From NCBI RefSeq assembly GCF_000153185.1, contig NZ_CH724150.1, positions 431,427 through 495,426 on the forward strand: a stretch of DNA of 64,000 nucleotides, read 5' to 3'. The translations under genes were made by a program, and so were the position numbers. The notes beneath the pieces were generated by a model. The model saw only the letters and a program-made list of their open reading frames with translations, made no database searches and had not been told where the DNA came from. The DNA comes from Reinekea blandensis MED297. GTDB lineage: Bacteria; Pseudomonadota; Gammaproteobacteria; Pseudomonadales; Natronospirillaceae. Shown piece by piece: positions 54,469 through 63,314 of this stretch; positions within the stretch are counted from its first letter, which is position 1; the number at the start of each line of letters is the position of its first letter.

Positions 54469-56592
54469 TCACACAGATTGAGTCGGAATAATGTCGGGAG
54501 ACCCCGACTCACCCGCGCGGGCCAGCTTAATCAACAAACCAACATAGGCCACCACCAGTATCGCCATCGCGGCGACCCAAAGTAACGAGCTGAGCGGGTG
54601 CAGCGCCAACGTTCCCAGCTGATACAGCGAGACCGCCGCCGCGTAAGCCACCACCGTACTCCAACCGACGATTAGCCAGGCCCAACGGCTGCCAGCCTCT
54701 CGCACCAATGCCCCCATCGACGCCACACAAGGCGTATACAGCAGGATAAACACCAAATAACAGAAGGCCGCAAACGGTGATACAAACAACGCCACCATGG
54801 TTTGCAGGGTTGATGTTCGCACTTCCTGCTCGGCAGCCGCTTCATCCAGCGAGGCGTAATCGCCCACCCGAATGCCCAGTGGATCGGTCAGGGCGCCGCC
54901 CAGCCCAACGGCATTGTCCCAGATGGAGACGAACGCCGATTGTGTCGACTGCCACAGTGTTTCCGGTTCTTCATCGTTCCCGCTGTCGCCTGCGACATCG
55001 GCATAGAGCGCATCGAGTGTGCCGACGACCGCTTCTTTGGCAAAAATACCGGTAATGATGCCCACCGTGGCCGGCCAGTTATCGGATTGCACACCCATCG
55101 GACTCAGAACGGGCGTTACCCACTGGCTGACCTGACTGAGTACCGAACGCTGACTGTTTTCGTTACCGAATGAACCGTCAGTACCCCAGGAGTTCAGGAA
55201 CGACAGCACCACCACGACCGTCACAATGGTTTTACCCGCACGCTCAACAAACCCACGCAGACGGTGCCAGGTGGTCATCACGATATTGCGCCAGGAAGGG
55301 ATGTGATATTGCGGCATCTCCATGATTGACGAACTCAACTCGCCCCGGAACATCCACTTGCGGAACACCCAACCGGTCGCAACGGCAACCAGAATGCCAA
55401 ACAGATAGAGCCCAAACACCACGTTCTGACTCATCGACCCAAAGAACGCCGCCCCAAACAGGGCATACACGGTCAAACGCGCCCCGCAACTCATAAACGG
55501 CGCCATGGCCATGGTCACCAAGCGATCAGACTCACGACTCATGGTGCGCGTCGCCATAATCGATGGCACGTTACAGCCAAACCCGACGATAAGCGGCACA
55601 AACGCCTTACCGGGCAAGCCAATCGATTGCATCAGCCGGTCGACCACAAACGCCGCCCGTACGATATAACCGCTGGACTCCAAAAACGCCAACCCAAGAT
55701 ACAAAAAGCCAATCACCGGAATAAAGGTACCAACAAGCTGAATGCCACCGCCAAGACCATCGGCCAGCAACACCACCAACCAACCAGGCGCATGCAGAGC
55801 CGACAACAATGCCCCCAGCCCATCGACGAGCCAGGCACCGAGCAGAATGTCGAAAAAGTCGATAAACACCGCACCAATGTTGATAGCAAAGGTAAACAGC
55901 AGATACATCACCAACAGAAAAATCGGCACACCCAGAAACCGGTTCAGCACAATACGGTCAAACTTATCGGTGAGCGTAATGGTGCCATTCCCGTGGGTCA
56001 CCGCAGCCTGATGCCACTCCCGAACCACCGCAAGACGACGACTGATCCGCTCAACAGCCGTATCGGTTGGTGGCGGTGCTGCAGCCGGATAGACCGTCGC
56101 CTGAGGCAAAGACTGACGTACCAACCGAACACCCGAGTGGCGCGACGCCGACACCCCGACCACGGGCAAACCAATGGCTTCGGACAGCGCCACCACATCC
56201 ACCTGAACGTCGTTGGCCTGGGCCACATCCATCATGTTTACGACCACCAGCATGGGAATGTTGAACTCCCTGAGCTGATGCGTCAGCAGCAACTGACGGT
56301 CGAGCGTATTGGCATCGACCACATTTATCAGCAGGTCGATTTTACCGTCGCTCAGAAAATCCCGCGCTATCTGCTCATCGACGCCGTAATCGTCCTGCTC
56401 CAGAGAATAAATACCGGGTAAGTCGATAACCGTTGCTTCGCGACCATCGTCCATCCGGAAATGGCCTTCTTTGCGTTCAATGGTGACGCCCGGCCAATTG
56501 CCCACCTTTTGGTGCGCACCGGTCAGGCCGTTAAACAACGTGGTTTTGCCGCAGTTAGGGTTACCGATCATGGCCATGCGGAACGTACTCAT
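54469..56592 (-). CDS. feoB: Ferrous iron transporter FeoB
   Basis: The 707-residue protein has an N-terminal GTPase domain (GNPNCGKTTLFN, DLPGIYSL, NMMD) and a membrane part with two gate domains. VPLIVGFGCNVPSIMATRT is the FeoB gate signature (given here as VGFGCNVPSIMATRT), and FAKEAVVGTLDALYA is the second. It moves Fe(II) into the cytoplasm. ATG is preferred over a start 84 bp upstream inside feoA; ATGA overlaps the feoA stop. No feoC is visible downstream; the REP-like array is there instead. Confidence 0.95.
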   Translation of the reverse strand: MSTFRMAMIGNPNCGKTTLFNGLTGAHQKVGNWPGVTIERKEGHFRMDDGREATVIDLPGIYSLEQDDYGVDEQIARDFLSDGKIDLLINVVDANTLDRQLLLTHQLREFNIPMLVVVNMMDVAQANDVQVDVVALSEAIGLPVVGVSASRHSGVRLVRQSLPQATVYPAAAPPPTDTAVERISRRLAVVREWHQAAVTHGNGTITLTDKFDRIVLNRFLGVPIFLLVMYLLFTFAINIGAVFIDFFDILLGAWLVDGLGALLSALHAPGWLVVLLADGLGGGIQLVGTFIPVIGFLYLGLAFLESSGYIVRAAFVVDRLMQSIGLPGKAFVPLIVGFGCNVPSIMATRTMSRESDRLVTMAMAPFMSCGARLTVYALFGAAFFGSMSQNVVFGLYLFGILVAVATGWVFRKWMFRGELSSSIMEMPQYHIPSWRNIVMTTWHRLRGFVERAGKTIVTVVVVLSFLNSWGTDGSFGNENSQRSVLSQVSQWVTPVLSPMGVQSDNWPATVGIITGIFAKEAVVGTLDALYADVAGDSGNDEEPETLWQSTQSAFVSIWDNAVGLGGALTDPLGIRVGDYASLDEAAAEQEVRTSTLQTMVALFVSPFAAFCYLVFILLYTPCVASMGALVREAGSRWAWLIVGWSTVVAYAAAVSLYQLGTLALHPLSSLLWVAAMAILVVAYVGLLIKLARAGESGSPDIIPTQSV

Positions 56593-56819
56593 GAGCGCGC
56601 CTCCACATCTATTTCGGCGGCCTCGGCGCGGCGAATACTGATGAGCGTCGAACCGACCTTCACCTGCAACGGGCACCCGGCCGGCGCCACATGACGCAGC
56701 GTCACCTCCGCGCCCGGTAACAATCCCATCGATAAATAACGCGCCTGATGCGCCAGACCGGCTTCGCTGAAGCCCTTCACCCGGGAGGCTTGCCCTACCC
56801 GCATTTCACTTAACAACAT
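56589..56819 (-). CDS. feoA: Ferrous iron transport protein FeoA
   Basis: The 76-residue SH3-like protein has LSEMRVGQASRVKGF, ARYLSMGLLPGAEVTLRHVAP (parts YLSMGLLPG and VTLRHVAP) and a strand-rich end. It assists FeoB. ATG is preferred; a TTG three codons upstream has AGGT close to it. The stop overlaps the feoB ATG, so they are coupled. A weak Fur-like site lies about 40 bp upstream. Confidence 0.92.
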   Translation of the reverse strand: MLLSEMRVGQASRVKGFSEAGLAHQARYLSMGLLPGAEVTLRHVAPAGCPLQVKVGSTLISIRRAEAAEIDVEARS

Positions 56820-56856
56820 AGTGCGCAACGACCTGAAAATTTTGCGAGCATTATGT

Positions 56857-56871
56857 TGTGAATTGTTCTCA
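56857..56871. promoter_or_regulatory. Weak Fur-like site upstream of feoA
   Basis: On the minus strand TGAGAACAATTCACA matches the 7-1-7 Fur consensus at about 10 of 14 defined positions. Its place before feoA fits iron control, but the match is poor. Confidence 0.4.
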
Positions 56872-56946
56872 TTTGCAGGCGCTATTGAATCGCCTCTTGA
56901 TCTGCATCAACCGCCAGCCACAGAAAACAAACGTTGATGACCTGAA

Positions 56947-57267
56947 TCAAAAATCGGCGAGCGTACGCGCCTTCAGTACATGATAAGCCGGTTCCTCATA
57001 GGGGTGCGCAGCGATCAACGCCTCCAGCGTCGCCCGGGTTTGCTTGTTGGCACACACCATTTCCACCCGCACTTCCGAGACCTTCTCCAACTCACCCACC
57101 GACCCGACAAACGGATCCGCACCGTCCATGGGCTGAAACTGCCCCTGCCCTGGCACCTTAAACGCACAGGCCCGATAGTTGCCGATCTGCCCCGCCCCGG
57201 CTTGCGCCATGGCCTCGACAACCGCATCGACATACTCGGATGGCACATACGCCACAATGACATTCAT
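56947..57267 (-). CDS. NIF3-like small protein (YqfO/CutA-like domain)
   Basis: The 106-residue protein has ACAFKVPGQGQFQPMDGADPF, which is typical of the insert domain of NIF3/YqfO proteins (shown as FKVPGQGQFQPMDGADPF), and a C-terminal AAHPYEEPAYHVL, the CutA-like end. The free-standing form without the dinuclear metal domain is common in gammaproteobacteria. Function is unknown. GGAGG lies upstream of the ATG. Confidence 0.85.
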   Translation of the reverse strand: MNVIVAYVPSEYVDAVVEAMAQAGAGQIGNYRACAFKVPGQGQFQPMDGADPFVGSVGELEKVSEVRVEMVCANKQTRATLEALIAAHPYEEPAYHVLKARTLADF

Positions 57268-57321
57268 ATCCTAAAACCTCCTTAATAAAGCAACACAAGC
57301 GCAACCCTAGCAAAACCCCCC

Positions 57322-57411
57322 GGTTTTATCCCTCCCCCTCCTAAGGGGAGACCAGGAGTGACTCGAACCTAAGGTTTTGTCCCTCCCCTTCCTAAGGGGA
57401 GGCCAGGAGGG
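57322..57411. repeat. Two direct copies of a palindromic CCTCC/GGAGG repeat
   Basis: Two 39-bp near-identical copies (starting GGTTTT-T-TCCCTCCCC and ending AAGGGGAG-CCAGGAG) start at 57322 and 57373, 51 bp apart. Each has CTCCCC and GGGGAG arms. Such pyrimidine-rich dispersed palindromes occur between genes in many bacteria. There is no gene support here. Confidence 0.65.
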
Positions 57412-57493
57412 GATATAAATCAACCAAACCGCTCAAACACCCATCAACCGCCAACTTTTTTGTTAATTTTCAGCAGCTTAGCCAGATTTTTGG

Positions 57494-57521
57494 TTGACAC
57501 CCAAAAATCACACGGTAATAT
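57494..57521 (+). promoter_or_regulatory. Sigma-70-type promoter of the tRNA-Ser gene
   Basis: TTGACA and TAATAT are separated by 16 bp, with a GC-rich GCACCCCG segment after the -10 box, as in stable RNA promoters under stringent control. The tRNA begins 30 bp downstream. Confidence 0.78.
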
Positions 57522-57551
57522 GCACCCCGTTCTTGAGGGAACACTCTTACA

Positions 57552-57643
57552 GGAGAGTTGGCAGAGTCCGGTTGAATGCACCTGACTTGAAATCAGACGT
57601 ACGTGAAAACGTACCGGGGGTTCGAATCCCTCACTCTCCGCCA
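57552..57643 (+). tRNA. serT: tRNA-Ser (anticodon TGA)
   Basis: The 92-nt class II tRNA includes the encoded CCA. The acceptor GGAGAGT pairs with ACTCTCC, the anticodon loop CTTGAAA gives TGA, a long variable arm has CGTACGTGAAAACGTACCG, and the T-arm is GGGGGTTCGAATCCC. The first pair of the anticodon stem is a C-A mismatch. It has a near-consensus promoter and a strong terminator. Confidence 0.95.
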
Positions 57644-57648
57644 AATTT

Positions 57649-57690
57649 AAAACGAAAAAGGCCACCCAATCGGGTGGCCTTTTTCGTTTT
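57649..57690 (+). terminator. Strong intrinsic terminator after tRNA-Ser
   Basis: AAACGAAAAAGGCCACCC, an AATC loop and GGGTGGCCTTTTTCGTTT form an 18-bp stem. The pairing continues through the A- and T-runs, so it would work in either direction. Confidence 0.9.
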
Positions 57691-57982
57691 TGGTCTTGCG
57701 AGTAATGGACTTCGTTCGTGGCCCCCGCGGGTTCGACCCGAAGGGCCGCGAGCATACTGCGCAGCGCATCCCTCACGTTTACTATTGCTCCACCACAACT
57801 TCCAACACCCAATCGGGTGGCCTTTTTTGTGGAATTTTGATGCGTGCTGATGGATTTCGTTCGTGGATCCCGTGGGTTCGAAAAATCGTCCGGAACGATT
57901 TGGCCCGCCCTAAGGCGCCCGAAGGGTGGCGCACAGGGATGTGCGCCAGGCAATCCCGAACGAACTAACCGTTTACTATGCC
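57658..57982 (+). repeat. Imperfect tandem duplication downstream of tRNA-Ser
   Basis: The segment from the terminator hairpin (57658) to GTTTACTAT (57777-57785) recurs from 57801 to 57979. The left parts are offset by 143-145 bp, the right ends by more because of an insertion. Shared blocks are CACCCAATCGGGTGGCC, ATGGA-TTCGTTCGTGG, GGGTTCGA and GTTTACTAT. GGGTTCGACCC in copy 1 looks like a T-arm, and GCATCCCTCAC at its end matches the tRNA 3' side (ATCCCTCAC). Copy 2 has its own hairpin with a T-run at 57806-57828. It may derive from tRNA-end duplication. The next 180 bp up to the secreted-protein gene hold nothing recognised. Confidence 0.65.
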
Positions 57983-58166
57983 GACGTAATCTTCCAACTT
58001 CTTATTTTTCTTCTAAGGTGAATACTTCGGCCAACTTCATAAAACTTGACCGCGGCGACTGTTCTTGATTAGTGGGAGCACGGTATAGGTCCAAGTTGGT
58101 TAACTCTCACATCATCATGAGTGGTGCTTCAGCCAGGTGTACATGATCAGCAAATAGGAAATTGCG

Positions 58167-59954
58167 ATGAAACACCTTTGGTCTTTGGTAGTCCTGACTT
58201 TTGCGTCGACTGCCGCACTTGCAGATTTTGAACTTACAGAGGATTTCTATAAAGAAACTTCAATTTTCAACCAGCCTATAATACTGGAACGTTGCCTAAA
58301 ACAGAAACCATCAGCTCATGTCCTGACCAAAACCAATACTGACCTTGAAGACCTCAACTCCCGGTCCGATTTGTTAAATACTATGGTGTGGTTAAAAAGT
58401 GGAGAACCAACGGACCCGGGGCAGAGTGTCAGTCTCCGAAAAGCCTTCGAAGAGGACATGGCGGCCTGCATTATCAACACGGCCATAGAAGAAATCCCGA
58501 TTAAAATTGAGGCGGGCCAGACCACAAATACTCAACAGGGAGGTAATGAGGGACAAGGTTCAGAAGACTATGGCCAAGAGCACCTACGGGTTGATCAACC
58601 ACCCGTCCAGGGAGGTTCGATTCTCGATCAACTGGTTTACTCTCTGACTGTTATTGCCAGCGAACAAATCAAAGCTGAGGCCATCTATTATGCGAAAACA
58701 GAATTTCTTGATGATTTTTGCAAAGACGATTTTGATAAAATAATTGCGGCTAACACTTGTGCGCTGAACACATCTATGAAAGATAATGATTTTCAGGCCA
58801 GCCTTCAACATGTTGTTGAAACCATTCGCTTAGACATCATCAATTATCCAAGAATGATCACCCTAACCAACATGTGCGAGAGAGTTGAGGCGATCCTTGA
58901 AGCCAAGACGAATGATGAAGATTTCCTAGATAGCCTCGACGATGAAAAACGAAATCAATGGATTAATTGGGAAAAAAGTTATGAGTACACCGAGTGTCTT
59001 CAGCAAACCAAAAAAAATGGTGTGTTTGTTAGAACCTACCAATCTCAGACCGCCGTGTACTTGCCTGCTATCGTTCGATTGGTTCAGGATGTCCGAAGTA
59101 CCACAGATCTACTGGTTCTGTTCCCCGCCCTACAATACAAAACGGATCTCTTGCAAAGTCTTGTAAAAAAGACCCAGGATATCAATGCCGAACGGGCAGC
59201 AGTGGCGAGCGCAATACAGCAAGAACCTGAGTTAATTTCCAAAGTCGAACTGTTTGCTATGTTCTTGACTAGCCTGAAAAGCCAGCTTAATGGCGTGTCA
59301 CTAACATCTGATGACGATCAAGGGACATTATTGTTTGTTACGGATCCGGACCTAAAACGTTCCCTCAATAGTGCCTTGCGGTTGATGTCTGTCCTGATCG
59401 ATGCGTACGAAGCCATCGAGACGAAAAACATGCGTGCTGCCGTCATTATTTTAGTTGATGAGTTTTCCGATACGGGTATTGGTCAGAAATATGTAGCCAA
59501 GTATTCATGGGCCGCCCAAATAGCCGACGCTGAATCAAGCGAGGAAGTGACGACCATACTAAAGGAATACACCGCACCGGTCGGCACCTATGTGGAGAAG
59601 TCATATAAGAATACACACTCAATTTTTGCGAGTGCTGGTGTCGCTACAAATTTTTATCCCGAAATGTCCCTTCGCTCACGAATCGGATATGAGTATTCGC
59701 ACCAGTCTTTTGGAGAGAGCTACTGGGCACTTCGATTTGGTTTAATTGATTTCACTGACCAATTATTCGATGACAACGAACCCAGTTCGCTCGATGGCTA
59801 CGCAAAATCAGTCTTTCGACCAACAGCAGGTTTTGCACATTCTATCGGCAAAAGTCCCGCTCTTGTTGAATTGGGTATAAGACCAAAGAGTGATTCTGAT
59901 GTCGAGATAGTTGTATCAATTGAGTTAGAAACTACCCTATTCATGTTGAATTAG
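58167..59954 (+). CDS. Large secreted protein, unrecognised family
   Basis: The 595-residue protein has a signal peptide (KHLWSLVVLTFASTAALA, then DFEL). The N-terminal half is helical, acidic and holds six Cys (ERCLKQ, AACIIN, DFCKDD, NTCALN, NMCERV, YTECLQ), probably in three disulfides, with a Gly/Gln-rich linker around 118-138. The last 115 residues read as beta strands (SIFASAGVATNFYPEMSLRS, YEYSHQSFGESYWALRFGLI) ending in ELETTLFMLN, so a small barrel or surface domain is possible. AGGAA lies 7 nt before the ATG. Base composition is AT-richer than around it, and it sits behind tRNA-Ser, both signs of acquisition. No function can be assigned. Confidence 0.75.
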   Translation: MKHLWSLVVLTFASTAALADFELTEDFYKETSIFNQPIILERCLKQKPSAHVLTKTNTDLEDLNSRSDLLNTMVWLKSGEPTDPGQSVSLRKAFEEDMAACIINTAIEEIPIKIEAGQTTNTQQGGNEGQGSEDYGQEHLRVDQPPVQGGSILDQLVYSLTVIASEQIKAEAIYYAKTEFLDDFCKDDFDKIIAANTCALNTSMKDNDFQASLQHVVETIRLDIINYPRMITLTNMCERVEAILEAKTNDEDFLDSLDDEKRNQWINWEKSYEYTECLQQTKKNGVFVRTYQSQTAVYLPAIVRLVQDVRSTTDLLVLFPALQYKTDLLQSLVKKTQDINAERAAVASAIQQEPELISKVELFAMFLTSLKSQLNGVSLTSDDDQGTLLFVTDPDLKRSLNSALRLMSVLIDAYEAIETKNMRAAVIILVDEFSDTGIGQKYVAKYSWAAQIADAESSEEVTTILKEYTAPVGTYVEKSYKNTHSIFASAGVATNFYPEMSLRSRIGYEYSHQSFGESYWALRFGLIDFTDQLFDDNEPSSLDGYAKSVFRPTAGFAHSIGKSPALVELGIRPKSDSDVEIVVSIELETTLFMLN

Positions 59955-60026
59955 CATCTCTACCAAGGGTTGCCATTAAGCCTAGTTTCCTGAACCACTC
60001 TGTATCAGAACGGAGCTTTGATGATT

Positions 60027-60143
60027 CTACGGCATGTCGTTGTTGAATCCCGGGGCGATCAAGAGAACGCCGTCTTCTCTCAGCTTCCGGGCGTTTGACA
60101 ACCAATAAGGATGATCGATCGCTGAGAGGCTTGCTGATTCGGT
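60027..60143 (-). pseudogene. Possible remnant of a gene C-terminus
   Basis: A 38-codon stretch open between stops, with no start codon, reads IDHPYWLSNARKLRED-GVLLIAPGFNNDMP. Its residue mix is protein-like and unlike random translation, but the family was not recognised. It may be the tail of a deleted gene. Confidence 0.25.
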
Positions 60144-60221
60144 TCAGTCGACCGCATGCTGAATCAAGAAAAAAGAGGCCAAGACTTTTATTGTTGGTAA
60201 GGTTTTGGTCTCGTCAGTGGT

Positions 60222-60246
60222 TTCGGCCCCTAAGTCTAGGGCCGAA
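60222..60246. terminator. Stable hairpin, possible terminator
   Basis: TTCGGCCC(C)TA and TAGGGCCGAA pair with one bulged C around a short loop, followed by GATTCTTT on the plus strand. It is about 270 bp past the orphan secreted-protein gene and could end its transcript. Confidence 0.45.
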
Positions 60247-60591
60247 GATTCTTTATTAGAATGCTTGAGATTAGATCGGATAGAAAAGCCACCGGTTGGT
60301 TCCAATCTATATAATTTCCTTGGATACCTTCCTAGGGCATGGCCTTGAAAACAGTGTCGCTTGTATGACCCTGCTGGAAAAAAACGTCCGAAGTGCGCCG
60401 CCCATATCAAAAGCTTTGAAAAACCACTCTCCCGCGAACTGGAAAATGGATTGGGAATGAGCAATTCTCTTTGTGTTAGTTTATCTAACTGAATGGTGTC
60501 TAGCTAACCCTTGAAGATTCATAAGTTCGCGACCTTTACTAATGAAGATTGAAGATCATCAAAGTGAATTAATAATATGATGAGCTTGACC

Positions 60592-61878
60592 CTACCCCTC
60601 AGCAAACACAAACCCATTCTTCCCACCATGCTTCACCCGGTACATCGCCTTATCCGCCGCTTTCAACAACGCATCCATATCCTCGCCGTCATTCGGAAAC
60701 TGCGCAATGCCCATGCTGGCGCTGACGTATAGGGTGTGATCGAGCACGGTAATGGGCTTTTTCAGAACCTCCATGAATCGTTCAGCGACGGCTTGAGCAT
60801 CGGCTTCAGCGTCGGCATCGGACAGCAACACCACATACTCATCTCCGCCGATGCGGGCCAACAGGTCTTCATTGCGCACGGCCGACTGCAGTCGCTGGGC
60901 GACTTCGCGCAGTACGGTGTCACCGGCGGCATGGCCGAGCTGGTCGTTTACAGCTTTAAACTCGTCCAGGTCAACAAAGATGAGCCAAAGTTTGTGATGG
61001 TGCCGGGCGGCGTGGGCTATTTGGGTCTGCACGGCTTCCTGCATGTAACGTAAAGAATGTACGCCGGTCAGGGCGTCTTTCATGGCCATGTCGTGCAGTC
61101 GGGCACGGGCGTCTTCGACGGCCTGTAAGGCTTCAAACCGTTCGGTGAAGTCGTACTCCACGACCAAAAACAGAAAATCGCCATTCAGAGGATGCCGGGT
61201 ACGGCGAATATCGAGGCTGTGGCGTCGATGCCCGTGACTGGTCTGCATGATGTAGTCCCATCGCCCTTCTTCACCAGCCTGAATCTTCTCCAGACAAGCC
61301 AACCCTTCATTGACGTTAGCGAAACGGGCCACAAACGGGCATTGCGCCGTTGAATTAAATTGCGCTGGCGGATAGGTATCGGTTGCGGCCGGGTTTTCGA
61401 CCACGGGCTGACCTTCCAGGGTAAAGGTGGTGGCCGGTACGCGGGTGTAGCGCATGGCCTCCATCAACAGCAAGTTCTCAGGTTGTTCACCCAGTTTCAC
61501 CTCTTCGTTTATGAAAGCGATGATACCGCGGTGTTTTTCAGGCCCGAGCAGCACGGCTCGGTGCATCATCAACAGAGTTTTGGGTTTGCCGTTGGGGTAC
61601 GTCGTCCACGGATCGACGGTGAGGCCTTCTGCTGCTGCCAGGTCGAAAGTTTGCCGGGTTCGGTCCCGCGCGCCCTGCGTATCGCCGGAAAGATCTTTAT
61701 CGATCAGTTGCTGGAGCGAGTCCAGCCCCCAGAACTTAACAGCCGCCGGGTTACCCCACCACCAGCCATGCTTATCCAGGTCAAAAAACCAGACGACGTT
61801 CGGGATCAGCTCGTAATGCTTCAGCTCATCATGGCTTTGGATGTGAACGAGGTGATCGTAGTTGTGTGCGGATGCCAT
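60592..61878 (-). CDS. PAS-GGDEF diguanylate cyclase
   Basis: The 428-residue cytoplasmic protein has a PAS-like sensor region (about 20-130; IPNVVWFFDLDKHGWWWGNP), a second less clear sensor segment (145-245) and a GGDEF domain (about 262-428). The active motif is ARIGGDEYVVLL, with Tyr in place of Phe, a common active variant. RNED, five residues before it, is the RxxD product-inhibition site. Asp in FVDLDEFKAVND is the other metal ligand. It should make c-di-GMP. GGAA lies 5 nt before the ATG. It is near the EAL-HDOD gene, which lies upstream on the same strand. Confidence 0.92.
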   Translation of the reverse strand: MASAHNYDHLVHIQSHDELKHYELIPNVVWFFDLDKHGWWWGNPAAVKFWGLDSLQQLIDKDLSGDTQGARDRTRQTFDLAAAEGLTVDPWTTYPNGKPKTLLMMHRAVLLGPEKHRGIIAFINEEVKLGEQPENLLLMEAMRYTRVPATTFTLEGQPVVENPAATDTYPPAQFNSTAQCPFVARFANVNEGLACLEKIQAGEEGRWDYIMQTSHGHRRHSLDIRRTRHPLNGDFLFLVVEYDFTERFEALQAVEDARARLHDMAMKDALTGVHSLRYMQEAVQTQIAHAARHHHKLWLIFVDLDEFKAVNDQLGHAAGDTVLREVAQRLQSAVRNEDLLARIGGDEYVVLLSDADAEADAQAVAERFMEVLKKPITVLDHTLYVSASMGIAQFPNDGEDMDALLKAADKAMYRVKHGGKNGFVFAEG

Positions 61879-62070
61879 TGTGTTCCGGTGTTCCTATCAA
61901 GAGGGTGTCATTTTGCCTGTAGCCAACCATTAACCTATCAACAGTCCCTGAACAAAGAACAGACCGGTGTCAACGGCGTACAGATTACTTCTATTCATTA
62001 AACACATGCCAAGTCGGGTGGCACGTTAACGAAAAACTAAAATCTGACCCGTAAAATTATAGTCCGGGTT

Positions 62071-62100
62071 GTTGACCTACGACCAGTGCGGTCGGTCAAC
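62071..62100. terminator. Hairpin downstream of the EAL-HDOD gene
   Basis: GTTGAC-CTA-CGACC and GGTCG-GTCAAC pair around AGTGC. No T-run follows on the minus strand, so terminator strength is doubtful. It lies 18 bp after the stop. Confidence 0.4.
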
Positions 62101-62117
62101 TCAATCATATTAATCAA

Positions 62118-63314
62118 TCAAGACGCGCAGTAGGTTAAGTACTCCTGCTCTGCTTTTAACAGGCAGTTGAAAACGATTTGTTCAAGTTCTTCGTTTCCGT
62201 TAAGGCAATCCCAATCTCCGATAATCAGGCTTTCTACGAGGGACAAAAACCGGGCGGCCTCGGTATTTCGATGTTGGACACTGTTTTTAATTTCCTCTGC
62301 GACGGGAATCTGTTTAAAAATATCATCAAAAGACAAGCCAAAAAGTACGTCCAGCTTGGAGAAAAACCCAATCAAAAACCACAGACCAGGAGAAAGTACC
62401 TGATGTTCAATGGCAATGTTTTCCATTGCAAATGCGGTGACAATGGCTTGCCGTACCAGCTCATCAGGTTGCTCGGTTAACTCGGTCATGATGACAATGC
62501 TCAGCACCTTGGCCAGTCTATCCAAACCCAACAAAACGACGGCATGCCGGATGCTTTCTATCTCTTTTCCCGCACTGAGGTGGCTGTTATTCACCAGTGC
62601 CAGAATTCGTGCGGTTAAGATCACGTCCTTTTTCAACCAGTCTTCGAGCTCGCTGATGGAAGGCTCGGGCTTAGATAATTCGACTAACAGATTGGACGCA
62701 GAAACGATGCTGGATTGAAGCTTTACCCCTTCGATGACTTCGGGTCTTGCAAAAAAGTACCCCTGAAACAGGGTAAAACCCAGCCCTTTGCAAAGCTCAT
62801 ATTCTTCGTATCTCTCAACTTTTTCAGCGAGCAACTGGCCGTTGAAGCCTTTGGTTAACTCAAGTTGACGAACAAGTTTTTGCAACTCACCTTCACTCAT
62901 TGACTGGACATCGACTTTAACGATGTCCGCTATGGATAAAAGAGCCCTGGTGTCCAAACTCAAATGGAAATCGTCTAGCGCTATTTTAAACCCCCGCTCT
63001 TTCGCGGCCGTCAATGCAGGGATAAGCTCGTTGGTATTTTCGACTGTTTCCAATACTTCAAGAACCAGGTTTTCTCGTTCCAGCGGGATATCGCTCCTTA
63101 ACCAGTCGAACGTACAGTTCAGATACAGACTCAGGCTGGTGTCGAGCAAATAGGGGTCATACAGCGTTAGAGCATTCAAGAAAACGGATGCGGTCGCGGC
63201 ATTACCGTTTATGACGCCCAGTTGTTGTGTGGGCCGGAAAAGCAGTTCGTAGCCAGTCGTACAGAGGTCGGTATTCAGAATGGGTTGTTTTGCGTAAAGC
63301 GGGGTTCGCTCCAT
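62118..63314 (-). CDS. EAL-HDOD (YuxH/CdgJ-type) signalling protein
   Basis: The 398-residue protein has an EAL domain (1-195) and a HDOD domain (about 205-390; LSAGKEIESIRHAVVLLGLD). The EAL motif itself reads YELLFRP (Glu23). Other ligand positions are present: Asn66 (LNCT), Glu86 (LEVLE), Asp114 and Asp115 (ALDDF), Lys133 (VKVDV) and QGYFFARP. AEGVE is changed to AEKVE. Proteins of this class often bind without cutting c-di-GMP, as in Vibrio CdgJ. Whether it is active is unclear. GGAG lies 9 nt before the ATG. Confidence 0.88.
   Translation of the reverse strand: MERTPLYAKQPILNTDLCTTGYELLFRPTQQLGVINGNAATASVFLNALTLYDPYLLDTSLSLYLNCTFDWLRSDIPLERENLVLEVLETVENTNELIPALTAAKERGFKIALDDFHLSLDTRALLSIADIVKVDVQSMSEGELQKLVRQLELTKGFNGQLLAEKVERYEEYELCKGLGFTLFQGYFFARPEVIEGVKLQSSIVSASNLLVELSKPEPSISELEDWLKKDVILTARILALVNNSHLSAGKEIESIRHAVVLLGLDRLAKVLSIVIMTELTEQPDELVRQAIVTAFAMENIAIEHQVLSPGLWFLIGFFSKLDVLFGLSFDDIFKQIPVAEEIKNSVQHRNTEAARFLSLVESLIIGDWDCLNGNEELEQIVFNCLLKAEQEYLTYCAS

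Larger units (their letters stand above)
59955..60591. other. 637-bp region without an intact gene
   Basis: No open frame has family support. The region holds a short frame that looks like a gene remnant (60027-60143, minus strand), a stable hairpin at 60222-60246 and AT-rich flanks. A minus-strand frame of 106 codons (60144-60464) crosses that hairpin and looks non-coding. It separates the secreted orphan from the GGDEF gene and may be decayed foreign DNA. Confidence 0.5.

Noticed and set aside
54141-54472. Three open frames within the REP-like array
   Set aside because: They are translations of the repeat units (recurring AGSLL/ASRLALT segments) and have no ribosome sites or family content.
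55627-56421. 264-codon plus-strand frame inside feoB
   Set aside because: It is antisense to conserved FeoB regions and is rich in His/Arg/Gln, as is typical of antisense translations.
57444-57953. 169-codon minus-strand frame
   Set aside because: It runs antisense across the tRNA-Ser gene and its terminator and has no family support.
60144-60464. 106-codon minus-strand frame
   Set aside because: It crosses a hairpin and shows no recognisable family or ribosome site.
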